Positions 1 to 9,414 are shown, counted from the stretch's first letter. The stretch is DNA of 64,000 bases from Pseudomonas sp. TH31 (GCF_016650815.1 NZ_JAEKEZ010000029.1:682001-746000), one strand, 5' to 3'. Notes: generated from the sequence alone by a model not told the origin. A program made the numbers and translations.

Positions 1-19
1 GGCCCGAAGGCCGCCCGGT

Positions 20-3000
20 TCACGCAGGGTCTTTCTTGATCCTGAACCACGCTGCATACAGCGCCGGCAGGAACAACAGCGTCAACGCCGTCGCCACAAT
101 CAACCCTCCCATGATCGCCACCGCCATCGGCCCGAAGAACACGCTGCGTGACAACGGGATCATCGCCAGCACCGCGGCGAGTGCGGTCAGCACAATCGGC
201 CGGAACCGGCGCACCGTGGCTTCGATAATCGCTTGCCAAGGCTTGAGCCCTGCGGTGATGTCCTGCTCGATCTGATCCACCAGGATCACCGAGTTGCGCA
301 TGATCATCCCGGACAACGCGATCGTCCCGAGCATGGCGACGAAACCGAACGGCTGACGGAACACCAACAGGAACAACGTCACGCCAATCAACCCCAATGG
401 CGCGGTCAGAAACACCATCGCGGTGCGTGAGAAGCTGCGCAACTGCAACATCAGCAAGGTCAGCACCACCACGATAAACAGCGGCACACCGGCCTTCACC
501 GAGTTCTGCCCGCGCGCCGAGTCTTCCACCGTCCCGCCGACATCCAGCAAGTAGCCGTCGGGCAGTTCGGCGCGTATCGGGTCGAGGGTCGGCATGATCT
601 GCTGAACCAGGGTCGCCGGTTGTTCCTTGCCGTAGATGTCGGCGCGAATCGTCACGTTGGGCAAGCGATTGCGGTGCCAGATGATGCCTTCTTCGAAGCC
701 GTATTCCAGGGTTGCGATCTGCGACAGCGCGATGCTCTTGCCGTTGTCCGTCGGCACCGCCAGGCTCGGCAGCAACGACAATTCGGTACGCTCACGCACG
801 GTGCCGCGCAGCAGGATTTCGATCAACTCATTGTCTTCGCGGTACTGGCTGACGCTGGAACCGGTCAGCGAGCTTTGCAAAAACTTCGACAGATTGGCGG
901 TGCTCACGCCGAGTGCCCGGGCGCGGTCCTGATCGACGTTCAGGTACACCACTTTGCTCGGCTCTTCCCAGTCCAGATGGACGTTGACCACATGCGGGTT
1001 CTCCCGAACCTTGGCCGCGACTTTGCGCGCCAGCGCACGAACTTCTTCGATGTGCTCGCCGGTTATCCGGAACTGCACCGGATAACCCACTGGTGGGCCG
1101 TTTTCCAGACGCGTTACCCGCGAACGCAGCTCCGGAAATTGTTCGTCGAGGGTTTCGATCAGCCAGGTGCGCAGGCTTTCACGCTCCTCGATGGTTTTCG
1201 CCAGGACGACAAACTGGGCGAAGCTCGCCGCTGGCAGTTGCTGATCCAGTGGCAGGTAAAAGCGCGGTGAACCGGTGCCGACGTAAGCCACATAATTGTC
1301 GATCCCGGCGTGTTCCTTCAGCAGGCCTTCAAGGCGTTTAACCTCCTCGGTGGTGTTGCTCAGGGAAGCGCCTTCAGCCAGTTTCAGATCGACCATCAGC
1401 TCCAGGCGACTCGAGGCCGGGAAGAACTGCTGCGGCACGAAGCGGAACAGCACGATGGAGCCGATGAACAACACCACGGTCAGCAGGATCACGGTTTTGC
1501 GCCAGCGCACACACCACTCGACCAAGCGCCGAACACGCTGATAGAACGGCGTGCCATAGGGGTCGGGCTGACCGTCGCCGGTGCCGTGTTTGGCGGCGTG
1601 GATTTTCGCCAGGTCCGGCAGGAGTTTTTCCCCCAGGTACGGCACGAAGACCACGGCGGCCACCCACGACGCCAGCAGCGCGATGGTCACCACCTGGAAG
1701 ATCGAGCGGGTGTATTCGCCTGTGCCCGATTGCGCAGTGGCAATCGGCAGGAACCCGGCGGCGGTGATCAACGTGCCGGTGAGCATTGGGAATGCGGTGC
1801 TGGTCCAGGCATAGCTGGCGGCCTTGATCCGGTCGAAGCCCTGCTCCATTTTGATCGCCATCATTTCCACGGCGATGATCGCGTCGTCCACCAGCAAACC
1901 CAAGGCCAGCACCAGTGCGCCAAGGGAAATCTTGTGCAGGCCGATGCCGAGGTAATACATGCAGGCGAAGGTCATCGCCAGCACCAGTGGGATGGTCAAT
2001 GCCACCACCATCCCGGTGCGCACGCCGAGGGAGAAAAAGCTCACCAGCAACACAATCGTCAGCGCTTCGACCAGCACCTGGACGAACTCGCCGACACTGG
2101 TTTTCACCGCGGCCGGCTGGTCCGAAACCTTGCGCAGTTGCATACCGGCAGGGAGGTTTTTCTGGATGCGGTCGAACTCGCCTTCCAGAGCCTTGCCGAG
2201 CACCAGAATGTCGCCACCGTCCTTCATGGCCACAGCCAGACCGATGGCGTCTTCGCCCATGAAGCGCATCCGTGGCGCCGGTGGATCGTTGAAACCGCGA
2301 CGGACATCGGCGACATCGGCGATGCGGAACGTACGATCACCGACCCGGATCGGGAAGCTCCTGATCTGGTCGACCGTTTGAAAATTCCCGGTGACCCGTA
2401 GCTGTAAACGCTCGCTACTGGTTTCAAAGAACCCGGCAGTCGACACAGCGTTCTGCTCTTCAAGTGCCTGCTGCACTGCCGCCAGTGGCAAGCCGAGGGT
2501 CGCGAGCTTGACGTTGGACAGTTCGATCCAGATCTTCTCGTCCTGCAAGCCAAGCAGATCGACCTTGCCCACATCCTTGACCCGTTGCAGCTGGATCTGC
2601 ACACGGTCGGCGTAATCCTTGAGCACCGCATAGTCAAACCCGTCGCCGGTCAGGGCGTAGATATTGCCGAAGGTGGTGCCGAATTCATCGTTGAAAAACG
2701 GGCCTTGAATGCCCGGAGGCAGAGTCTGGCGGATGTCGCTGATTTTCTTGCGAACCTGATACCAGAGGTCCGGGATCTGCGCCGAGTGCATCGAATCCCG
2801 AGCAATGAACGTCACCTGGGATTCACCCGGACGTGAGAACGAGACGATGCGCTCGTACTCGCCGGTTTCCATCAGCTTCTTTTCAATGCGCTCGGTCACC
2901 TGGCGCGACACTTCCTGGGCCGTGGCCCCCGGCCAGTTGGTGCGAATCACCATCGCCTTGAAGGTGAACGGCGGGTCTTCGCTTTGCCCCAGTTTGGTGT

Positions 3001-3091
3001 AGGAAAGAGCGCCGACAATCGCCAGCAAGAGCATCAGGAACAGTACGATCTGGCGATTACGCAGCGCCCATTCGGAAAGATTGAAACCCAT
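20..3091 (-). CDS. mexK: RND efflux pump inner-membrane transporter, MexK-like
   Basis: This is a 1023-residue resistance-nodulation-division transporter, the usual length for the family. It would export substrates by proton antiport from the inner membrane, working with a periplasmic adaptor and an outer-membrane channel. The first membrane helix is near residues 12-32, two large periplasmic loops follow, and the TM4 proton-relay pair is Asp402-Asp403 in GLLVDDAIIAVE. The adaptor gene lies 6 bases upstream on the same strand and a TetR gene diverges from it. No outer-membrane factor gene is adjacent, as in P. aeruginosa mexJK, which borrows OprM. The mexK name rests on this arrangement and on remembered similarity, so a related pump such as TriC remains possible. 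Confidence 0.85.
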   Translation of the reverse strand: MGFNLSEWALRNRQIVLFLMLLLAIVGALSYTKLGQSEDPPFTFKAMVIRTNWPGATAQEVSRQVTERIEKKLMETGEYERIVSFSRPGESQVTFIARDSMHSAQIPDLWYQVRKKISDIRQTLPPGIQGPFFNDEFGTTFGNIYALTGDGFDYAVLKDYADRVQIQLQRVKDVGKVDLLGLQDEKIWIELSNVKLATLGLPLAAVQQALEEQNAVSTAGFFETSSERLQLRVTGNFQTVDQIRSFPIRVGDRTFRIADVADVRRGFNDPPAPRMRFMGEDAIGLAVAMKDGGDILVLGKALEGEFDRIQKNLPAGMQLRKVSDQPAAVKTSVGEFVQVLVEALTIVLLVSFFSLGVRTGMVVALTIPLVLAMTFACMYYLGIGLHKISLGALVLALGLLVDDAIIAVEMMAIKMEQGFDRIKAASYAWTSTAFPMLTGTLITAAGFLPIATAQSGTGEYTRSIFQVVTIALLASWVAAVVFVPYLGEKLLPDLAKIHAAKHGTGDGQPDPYGTPFYQRVRRLVEWCVRWRKTVILLTVVLFIGSIVLFRFVPQQFFPASSRLELMVDLKLAEGASLSNTTEEVKRLEGLLKEHAGIDNYVAYVGTGSPRFYLPLDQQLPAASFAQFVVLAKTIEERESLRTWLIETLDEQFPELRSRVTRLENGPPVGYPVQFRITGEHIEEVRALARKVAAKVRENPHVVNVHLDWEEPSKVVYLNVDQDRARALGVSTANLSKFLQSSLTGSSVSQYREDNELIEILLRGTVRERTELSLLPSLAVPTDNGKSIALSQIATLEYGFEEGIIWHRNRLPNVTIRADIYGKEQPATLVQQIMPTLDPIRAELPDGYLLDVGGTVEDSARGQNSVKAGVPLFIVVVLTLLMLQLRSFSRTAMVFLTAPLGLIGVTLFLLVFRQPFGFVAMLGTIALSGMIMRNSVILVDQIEQDITAGLKPWQAIIEATVRRFRPIVLTALAAVLAMIPLSRSVFFGPMAVAIMGGLIVATALTLLFLPALYAAWFRIKKDPA

Positions 3092-3097
3092 CGGGGA

Positions 3098-4198
3098 TTA
3101 CTCCTTGGCCGCCAGACTGACCACGCGATTGGAGCGATCCACCGGGCGCACTTGCTGCCCGTCATGCAGCACATGAACGCCGGCGGCCACCACCCAGTCA
3201 TTGGCGTTCAGGCCTTCGAGTACCGGCACGGTTTTCTCACCGAAGGCACCGATCAGCACCGGGGCTTTTTTCAAGGTGTTGTTGGCGCCAACGATCCATA
3301 CGTAGGTGGCGCCGTTTTCTGCGGTGACCGCCGACAGCGGTACTGACAGCGACACCACGGCGGCGGTCTGGATAAACACCTGGGCGCTCTGGCCGAGTTC
3401 GGCCGGGACTTTGCCGGAGGTGAAGGAAATACGCGCGGCGAAGGTCCGTGACTTGGGATCGGCCGCCGGCGACAGTTCGCGAATACGCCCGGTAAAACGC
3501 TGATCGGGTTGGGTCCAGAGCTCCACCGTCACCGGTTGATCGACCTTGAAGCGTCCGAAGCTTTGCTCCGGCAGGCTGATCAACACTTCACGCTCGCCAT
3601 CGGTGGCGAGGGCGAACACGGTTTGCCCGGCGGCCACCACTTGGCCGACTTCGACCTCGCGCTTGGCGACCACACCGTCCTGAGGCGCACGCAGCACGGC
3701 GTAGCTGGCCTGATTGGTCGAGACGTTGAACTCGGCCTTGATCTGCTTGAGGCGTGCTTCACCGGATCGGTAGAGGTTTTCGGAATTGTCGTACGCAGAC
3801 TTGCTAACCATCTGACGGTCCATCAAGGTCTTATAGCGATCCCGTTCGGCGCGGACCAGGCTCAGGTTGGCCTCGGCGGCGGTCACCTGGGCGCGAGTGG
3901 CTTCCAGTTGCAAGCGTACGTCCTGGGGATCGAGCTCGGCCAAGGGCTGATCGGCCTTGACCCGCTGGCCTTCCTCGACCAGTCGTCGGCTGACTTTGCC
4001 GCCAATGCGGAACGCCAGATCCGGCTCGTAACGGGCGCGAACTTCACCGGGATAGCTTTCCATCGCCTGGGCCGAAGGCTCTGGCTGAACCACCATGGCC
4101 GGGCGCACGCTGACTTGCGGCGCCTCGTCGTGACCGCACGCCGACAATAAAAAAGCCAGGCTGACTGGCAATGCGAGGGGCAAGGCATAGCGGAGCAT
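3098..4198 (-). CDS. mexJ: RND efflux periplasmic adaptor (membrane fusion protein), MexJ-like
   Basis: This 366-residue protein is a periplasmic adaptor bridging the RND transporter and an outer-membrane channel. A lipoprotein signal ends in LLSAC with Cys21 as the likely lipidated residue. Lipoyl/barrel-sandwich halves flank a coiled-coil hairpin at about residues 60-190 (the second half reads YAVLRAPQDGVVAKR), followed by beta-barrel and membrane-proximal domains. It is the first gene of the pump operon and starts about 95 bases from the divergent regulator. It matches MexJ in length (about 367) and position; the name is inference from context. Confidence 0.85.
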   Translation of the reverse strand: MLRYALPLALPVSLAFLLSACGHDEAPQVSVRPAMVVQPEPSAQAMESYPGEVRARYEPDLAFRIGGKVSRRLVEEGQRVKADQPLAELDPQDVRLQLEATRAQVTAAEANLSLVRAERDRYKTLMDRQMVSKSAYDNSENLYRSGEARLKQIKAEFNVSTNQASYAVLRAPQDGVVAKREVEVGQVVAAGQTVFALATDGEREVLISLPEQSFGRFKVDQPVTVELWTQPDQRFTGRIRELSPAADPKSRTFAARISFTSGKVPAELGQSAQVFIQTAAVVSLSVPLSAVTAENGATYVWIVGANNTLKKAPVLIGAFGEKTVPVLEGLNANDWVVAAGVHVLHDGQQVRPVDRSNRVVSLAAKE

Positions 4199-4235
4199 GG
4201 TGAAGGACCTTTCGCTAATGGTGCTTGGAATAATT

Positions 4236-4280
4236 ATACTGGTCGGTATGTTATTAATAGCAAACTCACCAGTCCAGTAT
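4236..4280. promoter_or_regulatory. Probable MexL operator: paired inverted repeats between mexJ and mexL
   Basis: The 14-base element at 4236-4249 has palindromic ends (ATAC and GTAT). An inverted relative lies at 4267-4280, ending CCAGTAT. The outer arms ATACTGG and CCAGTAT are exact complements. The position, overlapping where both divergent promoters must lie, is typical of a TetR-family operator repressing pump and regulator together. Binding by the adjacent regulator is inferred. Confidence 0.6.
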
Positions 4281-4292
4281 TAAAAGCGAATA

Positions 4293-4937
4293 ATGTCGAA
4301 CACTCTTTCAGCACCTAACGGTCCGGGCCGTCCCAAGGATCTGGCCAAGCGCCAGGCAATCCTCGATGCGGCGAAAATTCTGTTTCTGAGCAAGGGTTAC
4401 GCGAGCACCAGCATGGATGCCGTGGCGGCCGAGGCCGGGGTGTCGAAGCTGACGGTCTACAGCCACTTCAACGACAAGGAGACGCTGTTCTCCGCCGCCG
4501 TGGTGGCCAAGTGCGAAGAGCAACTGCCACCGCTGTTTTTCGAATTGCCTGACGGCATCGCGGTGGAAACGGTGCTGCTGAACATCGCCCGCGGCTTTCA
4601 TCAATTGATCAACAGTGATGAATCGGTGAACCTGCACCGCTTGATGATGACGCTGGGCAGCCAGGACCCGAAGCTTTCGCTGATCTTCTTCGAAGCCGGG
4701 CCAGAGCGCATGTTGAGCGGCATGGAGCGGTTGCTGAGCAAAGTTGATCAGAGCGGGGCACTGAGCATCGATAAACCGCGCAACGCGGCCGAGCATTTCT
4801 TTTGCCTGCTCAAGGGCGCGGGGAATTTTCGCTTGCTGTATGGCTGCGGCGAACCACTGACCGGGGACGCGGCCGAGAGCCATGTGCGGGAGGTGGTGGG
4901 GTTGTTTATGCGGGCTTATCGGCCTGAGACAGCCTGA
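4293..4937 (+). CDS. mexL: TetR-family transcriptional repressor, MexL-like
   Basis: This 214-residue TetR-type regulator has an N-terminal helix-turn-helix at about residues 38-66 (MDAVAAEAGVSKLTVYSHF) and a ligand-binding C-terminal domain. It is transcribed divergently from the adaptor/transporter pair and the spacer carries an inverted-repeat operator, so it most likely represses both the pump and itself. The ATG at 4293 has no strong Shine-Dalgarno sequence. Length and arrangement match P. aeruginosa MexL (about 212 residues). Confidence 0.8.
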   Translation: MSNTLSAPNGPGRPKDLAKRQAILDAAKILFLSKGYASTSMDAVAAEAGVSKLTVYSHFNDKETLFSAAVVAKCEEQLPPLFFELPDGIAVETVLLNIARGFHQLINSDESVNLHRLMMTLGSQDPKLSLIFFEAGPERMLSGMERLLSKVDQSGALSIDKPRNAAEHFFCLLKGAGNFRLLYGCGEPLTGDAAESHVREVVGLFMRAYRPETA

Positions 4938-4962
4938 TTATTTTGTAGTGTTTTGTAGGACG

Positions 4963-5041
4963 CCATCGCGAGCAGGCTCGCTCCCACAGGGGATTTGTGA
5001 ACGCTACGAATCCAATGTGGGGCGAGCTGCTCGCGATGGGG
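4963..5041. repeat. REPIN (inverted REP pair)
   Basis: Two inverted copies of the Pseudomonas REP core (CGCGAGCAGGCTCGCTCCCA type) face each other across about 25 bases, between the mexL end and the rsmJ end. Confidence 0.8.
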
Positions 5042-5052
5042 ACAACGCGGTC

Positions 5053-5835
5053 TTAAGGTTTGAGCGCCTTCTTCGGATAAATGTCATACCGGCTGGATTT
5101 CCCGTCCAGCGCATGACTCGGCTTGGGCCCCGCAATGCACGGCGCCTTGCGCGGGCGCTTGACCACCACCCGGTGGCTGGCCAGTGCCAATGCCGCTTCG
5201 AGCAATGCCGGCGCATCCGGGTCATCCCCCACCAGCGGGCGGAACAGGCGCATTTCCTTCTTCACCAGCGCGGTTTTCTCACGGTGCGGGAACATCGGAT
5301 CGAGGTAGATCACCTGCGGCGGCTCACCTTCCCAGTTGCGCATCACTTCAATCGAATTGCCCTTGAGCAAACGCATCCGCGCGACGATTGGCGCCACGTC
5401 GAAATCTTCCGCGCCACGGGCCAGGCCATCCTCCAGCAGCGCGCCGATCAGCGGCTGGCGCTCGATCAGGCTCATTTCGCAACCCAGGCTCGCCAGCACA
5501 AACGCATCCTTGCCGAGCCCCGCAGTGGCATCCAGCACCCGTGGCCGCACGCCTTGGGCGATGCCGACCGCTTTGGCGATCATCTGCCCGGTACCGCCAC
5601 CGAACAACCGACGATGCGCCGCGCCGCCCTCGACGAAGTCCACCCGCACCGGCCCCGGTGCATCAGGCCCCAGCTGTTGCAGTTGCAAGCCCTGTTCGCC
5701 GACCTGCAAGGCAAACTCGCCGTCATCCACGTGCATCGGCAAGCCCAGGCGCTCGGCCCATTGCTCGGCCTGTGGCTGAAACGCCGGGGCCGAAGCCTCG
5801 ACATGGATGCGGCAGGCCGCAGGTTGCTCAATCAT
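5053..5835 (-). CDS. rsmJ: 16S rRNA (guanine(1516)-N2)-methyltransferase RsmJ
   Basis: This 260-residue protein is a SAM-dependent methyltransferase that modifies G1516 of 16S rRNA. The SAM-binding motif I is LDATAGLGKDAFVLASLG near residues 101-118, and the family signature YLDPMFPHR lies near 177-185. The length fits the family (about 250-260). It stands alone on the minus strand, convergent with mexL and divergent from the next gene. Confidence 0.93.
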   Translation of the reverse strand: MIEQPAACRIHVEASAPAFQPQAEQWAERLGLPMHVDDGEFALQVGEQGLQLQQLGPDAPGPVRVDFVEGGAAHRRLFGGGTGQMIAKAVGIAQGVRPRVLDATAGLGKDAFVLASLGCEMSLIERQPLIGALLEDGLARGAEDFDVAPIVARMRLLKGNSIEVMRNWEGEPPQVIYLDPMFPHREKTALVKKEMRLFRPLVGDDPDAPALLEAALALASHRVVVKRPRKAPCIAGPKPSHALDGKSSRYDIYPKKALKP

Positions 5836-5928
5836 GGGAAAAAATGCTCAAAAAATTAATGATCGGCAAAAACGGCCGATAACAAAACTAACGAGCATTT
5901 TGCCAGACCTGAGCGTCGACCGAGAGAA

Positions 5929-6549
5929 ATGTCAGACATTCAACGCACATCCATAGGCTACCTATCGCGTCATGGCGATTATGGCCTGCGAAACTCCCAG
6001 GCACTGAGCGGCGTCAGTCACCTGTGGCAAGATTTTTTTGCCCAGGCCCTGGCCGAGCAGTCGAGTGATGTTGTGCCTGCGTGCGGTACCTTTCCACCGG
6101 TTGATCTGGAAAGCCCGGTCGAGCCAACCGTCGGTAGCGAGTTGCTGGCGCACATCGTTTCCCAGCGTGAGTGCGATGTGAAAGAAACCGAAGTCAAACC
6201 ACCAGAGCCGCTGTTCCTGCCGATTGCCGAGTTCGAAATGGACCTGGCCGACAAACCTTTCCCGCCATTTGCGCCGGACGAGATCGTCGCGCAACAGCAA
6301 CAGCAGAACTTCGAAAGCGGCTGGGTTCGCCCGATCGTGCTCACCGCCGGCCAGCCTGTACCCGAAGCCGGCCCGGCACCGCAGCCGCGTCCGCTGCACC
6401 TGCCAATCGCCGAGTTCGAACTGCATTTGCTGGACAAACCGTTCCCGCCGTTCTCGCCCGCAGAACTGGTGGAGCAACAGAAACAACTCGATTTCGATAA
6501 CGGCTGGGCTCGCCCGATCGTTCTGCAGAACCTGCGCATCGCCGCTTAA
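5929..6549 (+). CDS. Unknown protein with an internal duplication
   Basis: I do not recognise a defined family for this 206-residue protein. It has no signal peptide or membrane segment. Its C-terminal half holds two copies of a unit of about 44 residues, near 95-138 and 156-199, 61 residues apart. Both run LPIAEFE..L.DKPFPPF.P and end GW.RPIVL. The N-terminal third is not repeated. A Gln-rich stretch (QQQQQ near 122) precedes the end of copy one. It diverges from rsmJ and ends 3 bases before a convergent gene. Similar proteins occur in pseudomonads as hypothetical proteins, as far as I recall. Confidence 0.75.
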   Translation: MSDIQRTSIGYLSRHGDYGLRNSQALSGVSHLWQDFFAQALAEQSSDVVPACGTFPPVDLESPVEPTVGSELLAHIVSQRECDVKETEVKPPEPLFLPIAEFEMDLADKPFPPFAPDEIVAQQQQQNFESGWVRPIVLTAGQPVPEAGPAPQPRPLHLPIAEFELHLLDKPFPPFSPAELVEQQKQLDFDNGWARPIVLQNLRIAA

Positions 6550-6552
6550 ACC

Positions 6553-7248
6553 TCAGCGACACACCCACCACGGCCCGACATCCAGATGAAAGTGATTGCG
6601 ATGGGCGGCGTTGTAGTCCGGGCTCAACACCACACTGAACATGTCGCAGGCGCCGTCGCGCACTTGCCGTAGAAACCGCGCGTCCTGATTATCCCTGGGC
6701 CAATCCTTGAGCACGCTGATGGTTCGGCCGTCGGCCAGACGGAAACCGGCAATATCCAGTGCATTCGCGCTGGCATGCTGACTGCGGGTGCCGTTCTCGC
6801 GGTTGTAAATGTTGCGGCAGGCGAAACTGCCGAGGTGATCGACCCGCGTCACTGCCTGGCCGTAGACAGCCTGAGACGCTGGCTGCAAGGCGTGGCGCTC
6901 GAACAGGGCAAACGCCACCGCCAACGGGCAACTGGCGAGGAAACTGCTGCTCAGGGCCACCTCACCACCCTGAACGCGCAAGGTGTTGGTCAACGGGCAG
7001 TCCCCACCCGGGCTGTCGGCCTGACGGGTGACGCGTAGACCTGAACGGCTCAGGGCTTGATCGCACAATTGCGGATCATCGCGCAGGCGCATCAGCTTGA
7101 AGCGGGTCAGCAGGTTCGGCGCGGCGTTCACATCCAATGGCGCCCAAGGGTTCCATTGCGCCGGCACGGGAATCCAGCCACCCCAGACGCCCAGCCCCGC
7201 CGCACCGATGAGCAACAACACCAGCAGCAATCCCTTTGCCAACCGCAT
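6553..7248 (-). CDS. Extensin-like C-terminal family protein
   Basis: This 231-residue envelope protein has an N-terminal membrane anchor or signal (residues about 3-24). The rest resembles the extensin-like C-terminal family. Conserved features visible are SQHASANALDIAGF (about 175-190) and HRNHFHLDVG near the end. This His/Asp arrangement resembles metal-binding D,D-peptidase-like folds. Several cysteines suggest disulfides in the periplasm. The biochemical role is unproven. Its stop lies 2 bases from the start of the downstream-strand gene at 7251-8072, so the two are probably cotranscribed. Confidence 0.8.
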   Translation of the reverse strand: MRLAKGLLLVLLLIGAAGLGVWGGWIPVPAQWNPWAPLDVNAAPNLLTRFKLMRLRDDPQLCDQALSRSGLRVTRQADSPGGDCPLTNTLRVQGGEVALSSSFLASCPLAVAFALFERHALQPASQAVYGQAVTRVDHLGSFACRNIYNRENGTRSQHASANALDIAGFRLADGRTISVLKDWPRDNQDARFLRQVRDGACDMFSVVLSPDYNAAHRNHFHLDVGPWWVCR

Positions 7249-7250
7249 CT

Positions 7251-8072
7251 TCAGCCTTTGAAAAACGTATTGGCCTGCGCGTACGGCATGGAACGCGAGG
7301 TAAAGCTGAACGTGCCCGACGTCTTGATCTCTTCAGCCGCGCGATAGAACTCGCCATACGCCGCAAGGGCCAGCGCCGAGCCGACGCTGATGCGTTTGAC
7401 GCCCATTTCACTCAACTGCTCGACCGTCAACCTGAGGCCGCCGGACATCAACACATTGACCGGTTTCGGCGCCACGGCACGGACCACCGCCAACACATCC
7501 TCGGCACTGCGCAGACCCGGCGCATACAACACATCGGCGCCAGCTTCGGCGAACGCCTGCAAGCGGCGGATGGTGTCGGCCAGGTCCGGATTGCCGTGCA
7601 GAAAATTCTCGGCCCGGGCCGTCAGCATGAAAGGAAAAGGCAGACTGCGCGCGGCGGCGGCAGAGGCTTCAATGCGCGCCACGGCGTGCTCGAAGCAGTA
7701 AATCGGTGCCTCTTCACGTCCAGTGGCATCTTCGATCGAGCCGCCGACAGCGCCTGCCGCCGCCGCGCGCAAAATGCTCTGCGCGCATTCGGCTGGGTCG
7801 TCTGCGAAGCCGTTTTCCAGATCGACCGCCACCGGCAAATCCGTGGCCGCCACAATCGCCTCGACGTTCAGCAGGGTGTCGTCGAGGGTCAACGCACCAT
7901 CGGCGCGACCATTAGAAAAGGCATAACCGGCGCTAGTGGTCGCCAGCGCCTCGAAACCAAGGCTGGCGAGCATTTTCGCCGAACCGGCGTCCCAAGGGTT
8001 GGGAATGACAAAAGCCCCCACGCGTTCATGCAGCGCTTTGAACGCCTGGGCTCGAAGGGTTTGCGCATCCAT
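7251..8072 (-). CDS. Isocitrate lyase/PEP mutase family protein
   Basis: This 273-residue TIM-barrel protein belongs to the PEP mutase/isocitrate lyase superfamily. The N-terminal part reads VGAFVIPNPWDAGSAKMLAS, typical of the group. DLENGFADDP and GGSIEDATGR supply likely Mg2+- and substrate-binding acids in mid-protein. Members cleave or form C-C or P-C bonds next to a carboxylate (oxaloacetate decarboxylase, methylisocitrate lyase, phosphonopyruvate hydrolase). The exact substrate cannot be assigned. Spacing to the extensin-like gene is 2 bases. Confidence 0.82.
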   Translation of the reverse strand: MDAQTLRAQAFKALHERVGAFVIPNPWDAGSAKMLASLGFEALATTSAGYAFSNGRADGALTLDDTLLNVEAIVAATDLPVAVDLENGFADDPAECAQSILRAAAAGAVGGSIEDATGREEAPIYCFEHAVARIEASAAAARSLPFPFMLTARAENFLHGNPDLADTIRRLQAFAEAGADVLYAPGLRSAEDVLAVVRAVAPKPVNVLMSGGLRLTVEQLSEMGVKRISVGSALALAAYGEFYRAAEEIKTSGTFSFTSRSMPYAQANTFFKG

Positions 8073-8105
8073 TGGCAGGCTCCTGAGAAGAGGAAAAAAT
8101 CCGCT

Positions 8106-8966
8106 TCAGAGCAGGCCAAGTTGCTCGGCGGCGGGTTCTCTGTATAGCTCAGGCAGCGGCGGCAAGCCAGGCAAACGCGTCATCAACTGTGCGTGAAAAC
8201 GTTGCGCCAGTTTCGCCGCCAGCAGGTTGTCGGCGGTGTGCAGGAAAATATAGGGCGTGCGGCCCTCTTCGATCCACACGGCGATTTTCTCGACCCACTG
8301 CACCAGGAACGGATCATTGGCCTCAAGCTGCGGATGGCCGATGAAACGCACCTGCGGAAATTGCGTGAATGCCGCCGGGCGCGGTGGCACCTTGGGCTTT
8401 TTCGATTGGGCGTGGAGCACCGAAGGATCGGTCGAGATACAACTGAACAGCGCTCGCGGGTCGAGACAGATACGCTCGACACCGCGATCCAGCAGCAAGC
8501 GATTGAGCACGCGTTCGGCATCGCCCTTGGCAAAGAATGCGTCATGCCGAACTTCGACCGCCAGCGGTCGGTCGACGGCGTCGATAAAACCGGCCAGCTC
8601 GGAGAGTCGCTGCGGGGTGAAGCTTTTGGACAATTGCAGCCAGACCGGGGACACCCGCTCGCCCAGTGGGCTGAGCAGTTGAAGGAAGGTTTCGGCCGCA
8701 GTCAGTTGTTCACGCAGGTCACCGCCGTGGCTGATGTCACCGGGGAATTTGGCGGTGAAGCGAAAGTGTTCGGGCATGGTCTCGGCCCAGCGCTGCACGG
8801 TGGCGGCAGACGGGCTCGCGTAGAAGGTCGTGTTGCCTTCAACGGCGTTGAACACTTGGGAATAGAGACTCAGAAACTCGGCGGGTTTGGCGTCTTGTGG
8901 ATAGAGGTAATCGCGCCAGGCGTTTTCACTCCAGGACGGGCAGCCGAGGTAATAAGGCAACAACAT
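8106..8966 (-). CDS. DUF72 domain-containing protein
   Basis: This 286-residue protein has DUF72 (YecE-like TIM-barrel) features throughout: LGCPSWSENAW near the N-terminus, then SLYSQVFNAVEGNTTFYASPS, RFTAKFPGDISH, and VEVRHDAFF in the middle. The biochemical role of the family is not established to my knowledge. It overlaps the upstream gene (8966-9274) by one base in a TGATG junction, so translation is probably coupled. Confidence 0.88.
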   Translation of the reverse strand: MLLPYYLGCPSWSENAWRDYLYPQDAKPAEFLSLYSQVFNAVEGNTTFYASPSAATVQRWAETMPEHFRFTAKFPGDISHGGDLREQLTAAETFLQLLSPLGERVSPVWLQLSKSFTPQRLSELAGFIDAVDRPLAVEVRHDAFFAKGDAERVLNRLLLDRGVERICLDPRALFSCISTDPSVLHAQSKKPKVPPRPAAFTQFPQVRFIGHPQLEANDPFLVQWVEKIAVWIEEGRTPYIFLHTADNLLAAKLAQRFHAQLMTRLPGLPPLPELYREPAAEQLGLL

Positions 8967-9274
8967 CAGATGTACAGGTCGAGGCCCAGCACATCAGCGT
9001 CCCAGTCGACAAAACCGGCGGTGCTCAGGTAGCTGGCCAACGCCATCGCTACGCTTTTGCTCATGGCGCGGTGGTAAATCATGTCTTGCTGACGGGCGGG
9101 GAGATTACTCAAGCGTTGCGCGCAGGCTTTGGCAGCGCGGGCGGCCAGTTGCTCTTCGGACGGAAATTCCAGCTCGCCGTCGATGTCATCGACGGATTCA
9201 TCCAGCGCGACATTGCCTTTGCGAGGCTTGCGCTTGATGGGGTAGGACTGAGAGGAAAGGCCGTCTATACGCAT
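8966..9274 (-). CDS. Small conserved hypothetical protein
   Basis: This 102-residue soluble protein has no recognisable catalytic motif. The N-terminal half is basic then acidic (IKRKPRKGN, then DDIDGELEFPSEEQ), and the C-terminal half is helical (AARAAKACAQRLSNLPARQQDMIYHRAM). Its stop overlaps the DUF72 start by one base, which supports it as a real gene in a two-gene operon. Function unknown. Confidence 0.7.
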   Translation of the reverse strand: MRIDGLSSQSYPIKRKPRKGNVALDESVDDIDGELEFPSEEQLAARAAKACAQRLSNLPARQQDMIYHRAMSKSVAMALASYLSTAGFVDWDADVLGLDLYI

Positions 9275-9414
9275 AAGTGCATGCTCGGTATCAATGATGG
9301 CAGTTTAGTGGCGCATTACCCACTTCGCAAACTGTCGAGTGATAACTAGAACACATAAAAGGAAAAAGGTTTAAGGCGCAGGGGTAGAAACTGACGATTG
9401 GTGGATTCAAAATA

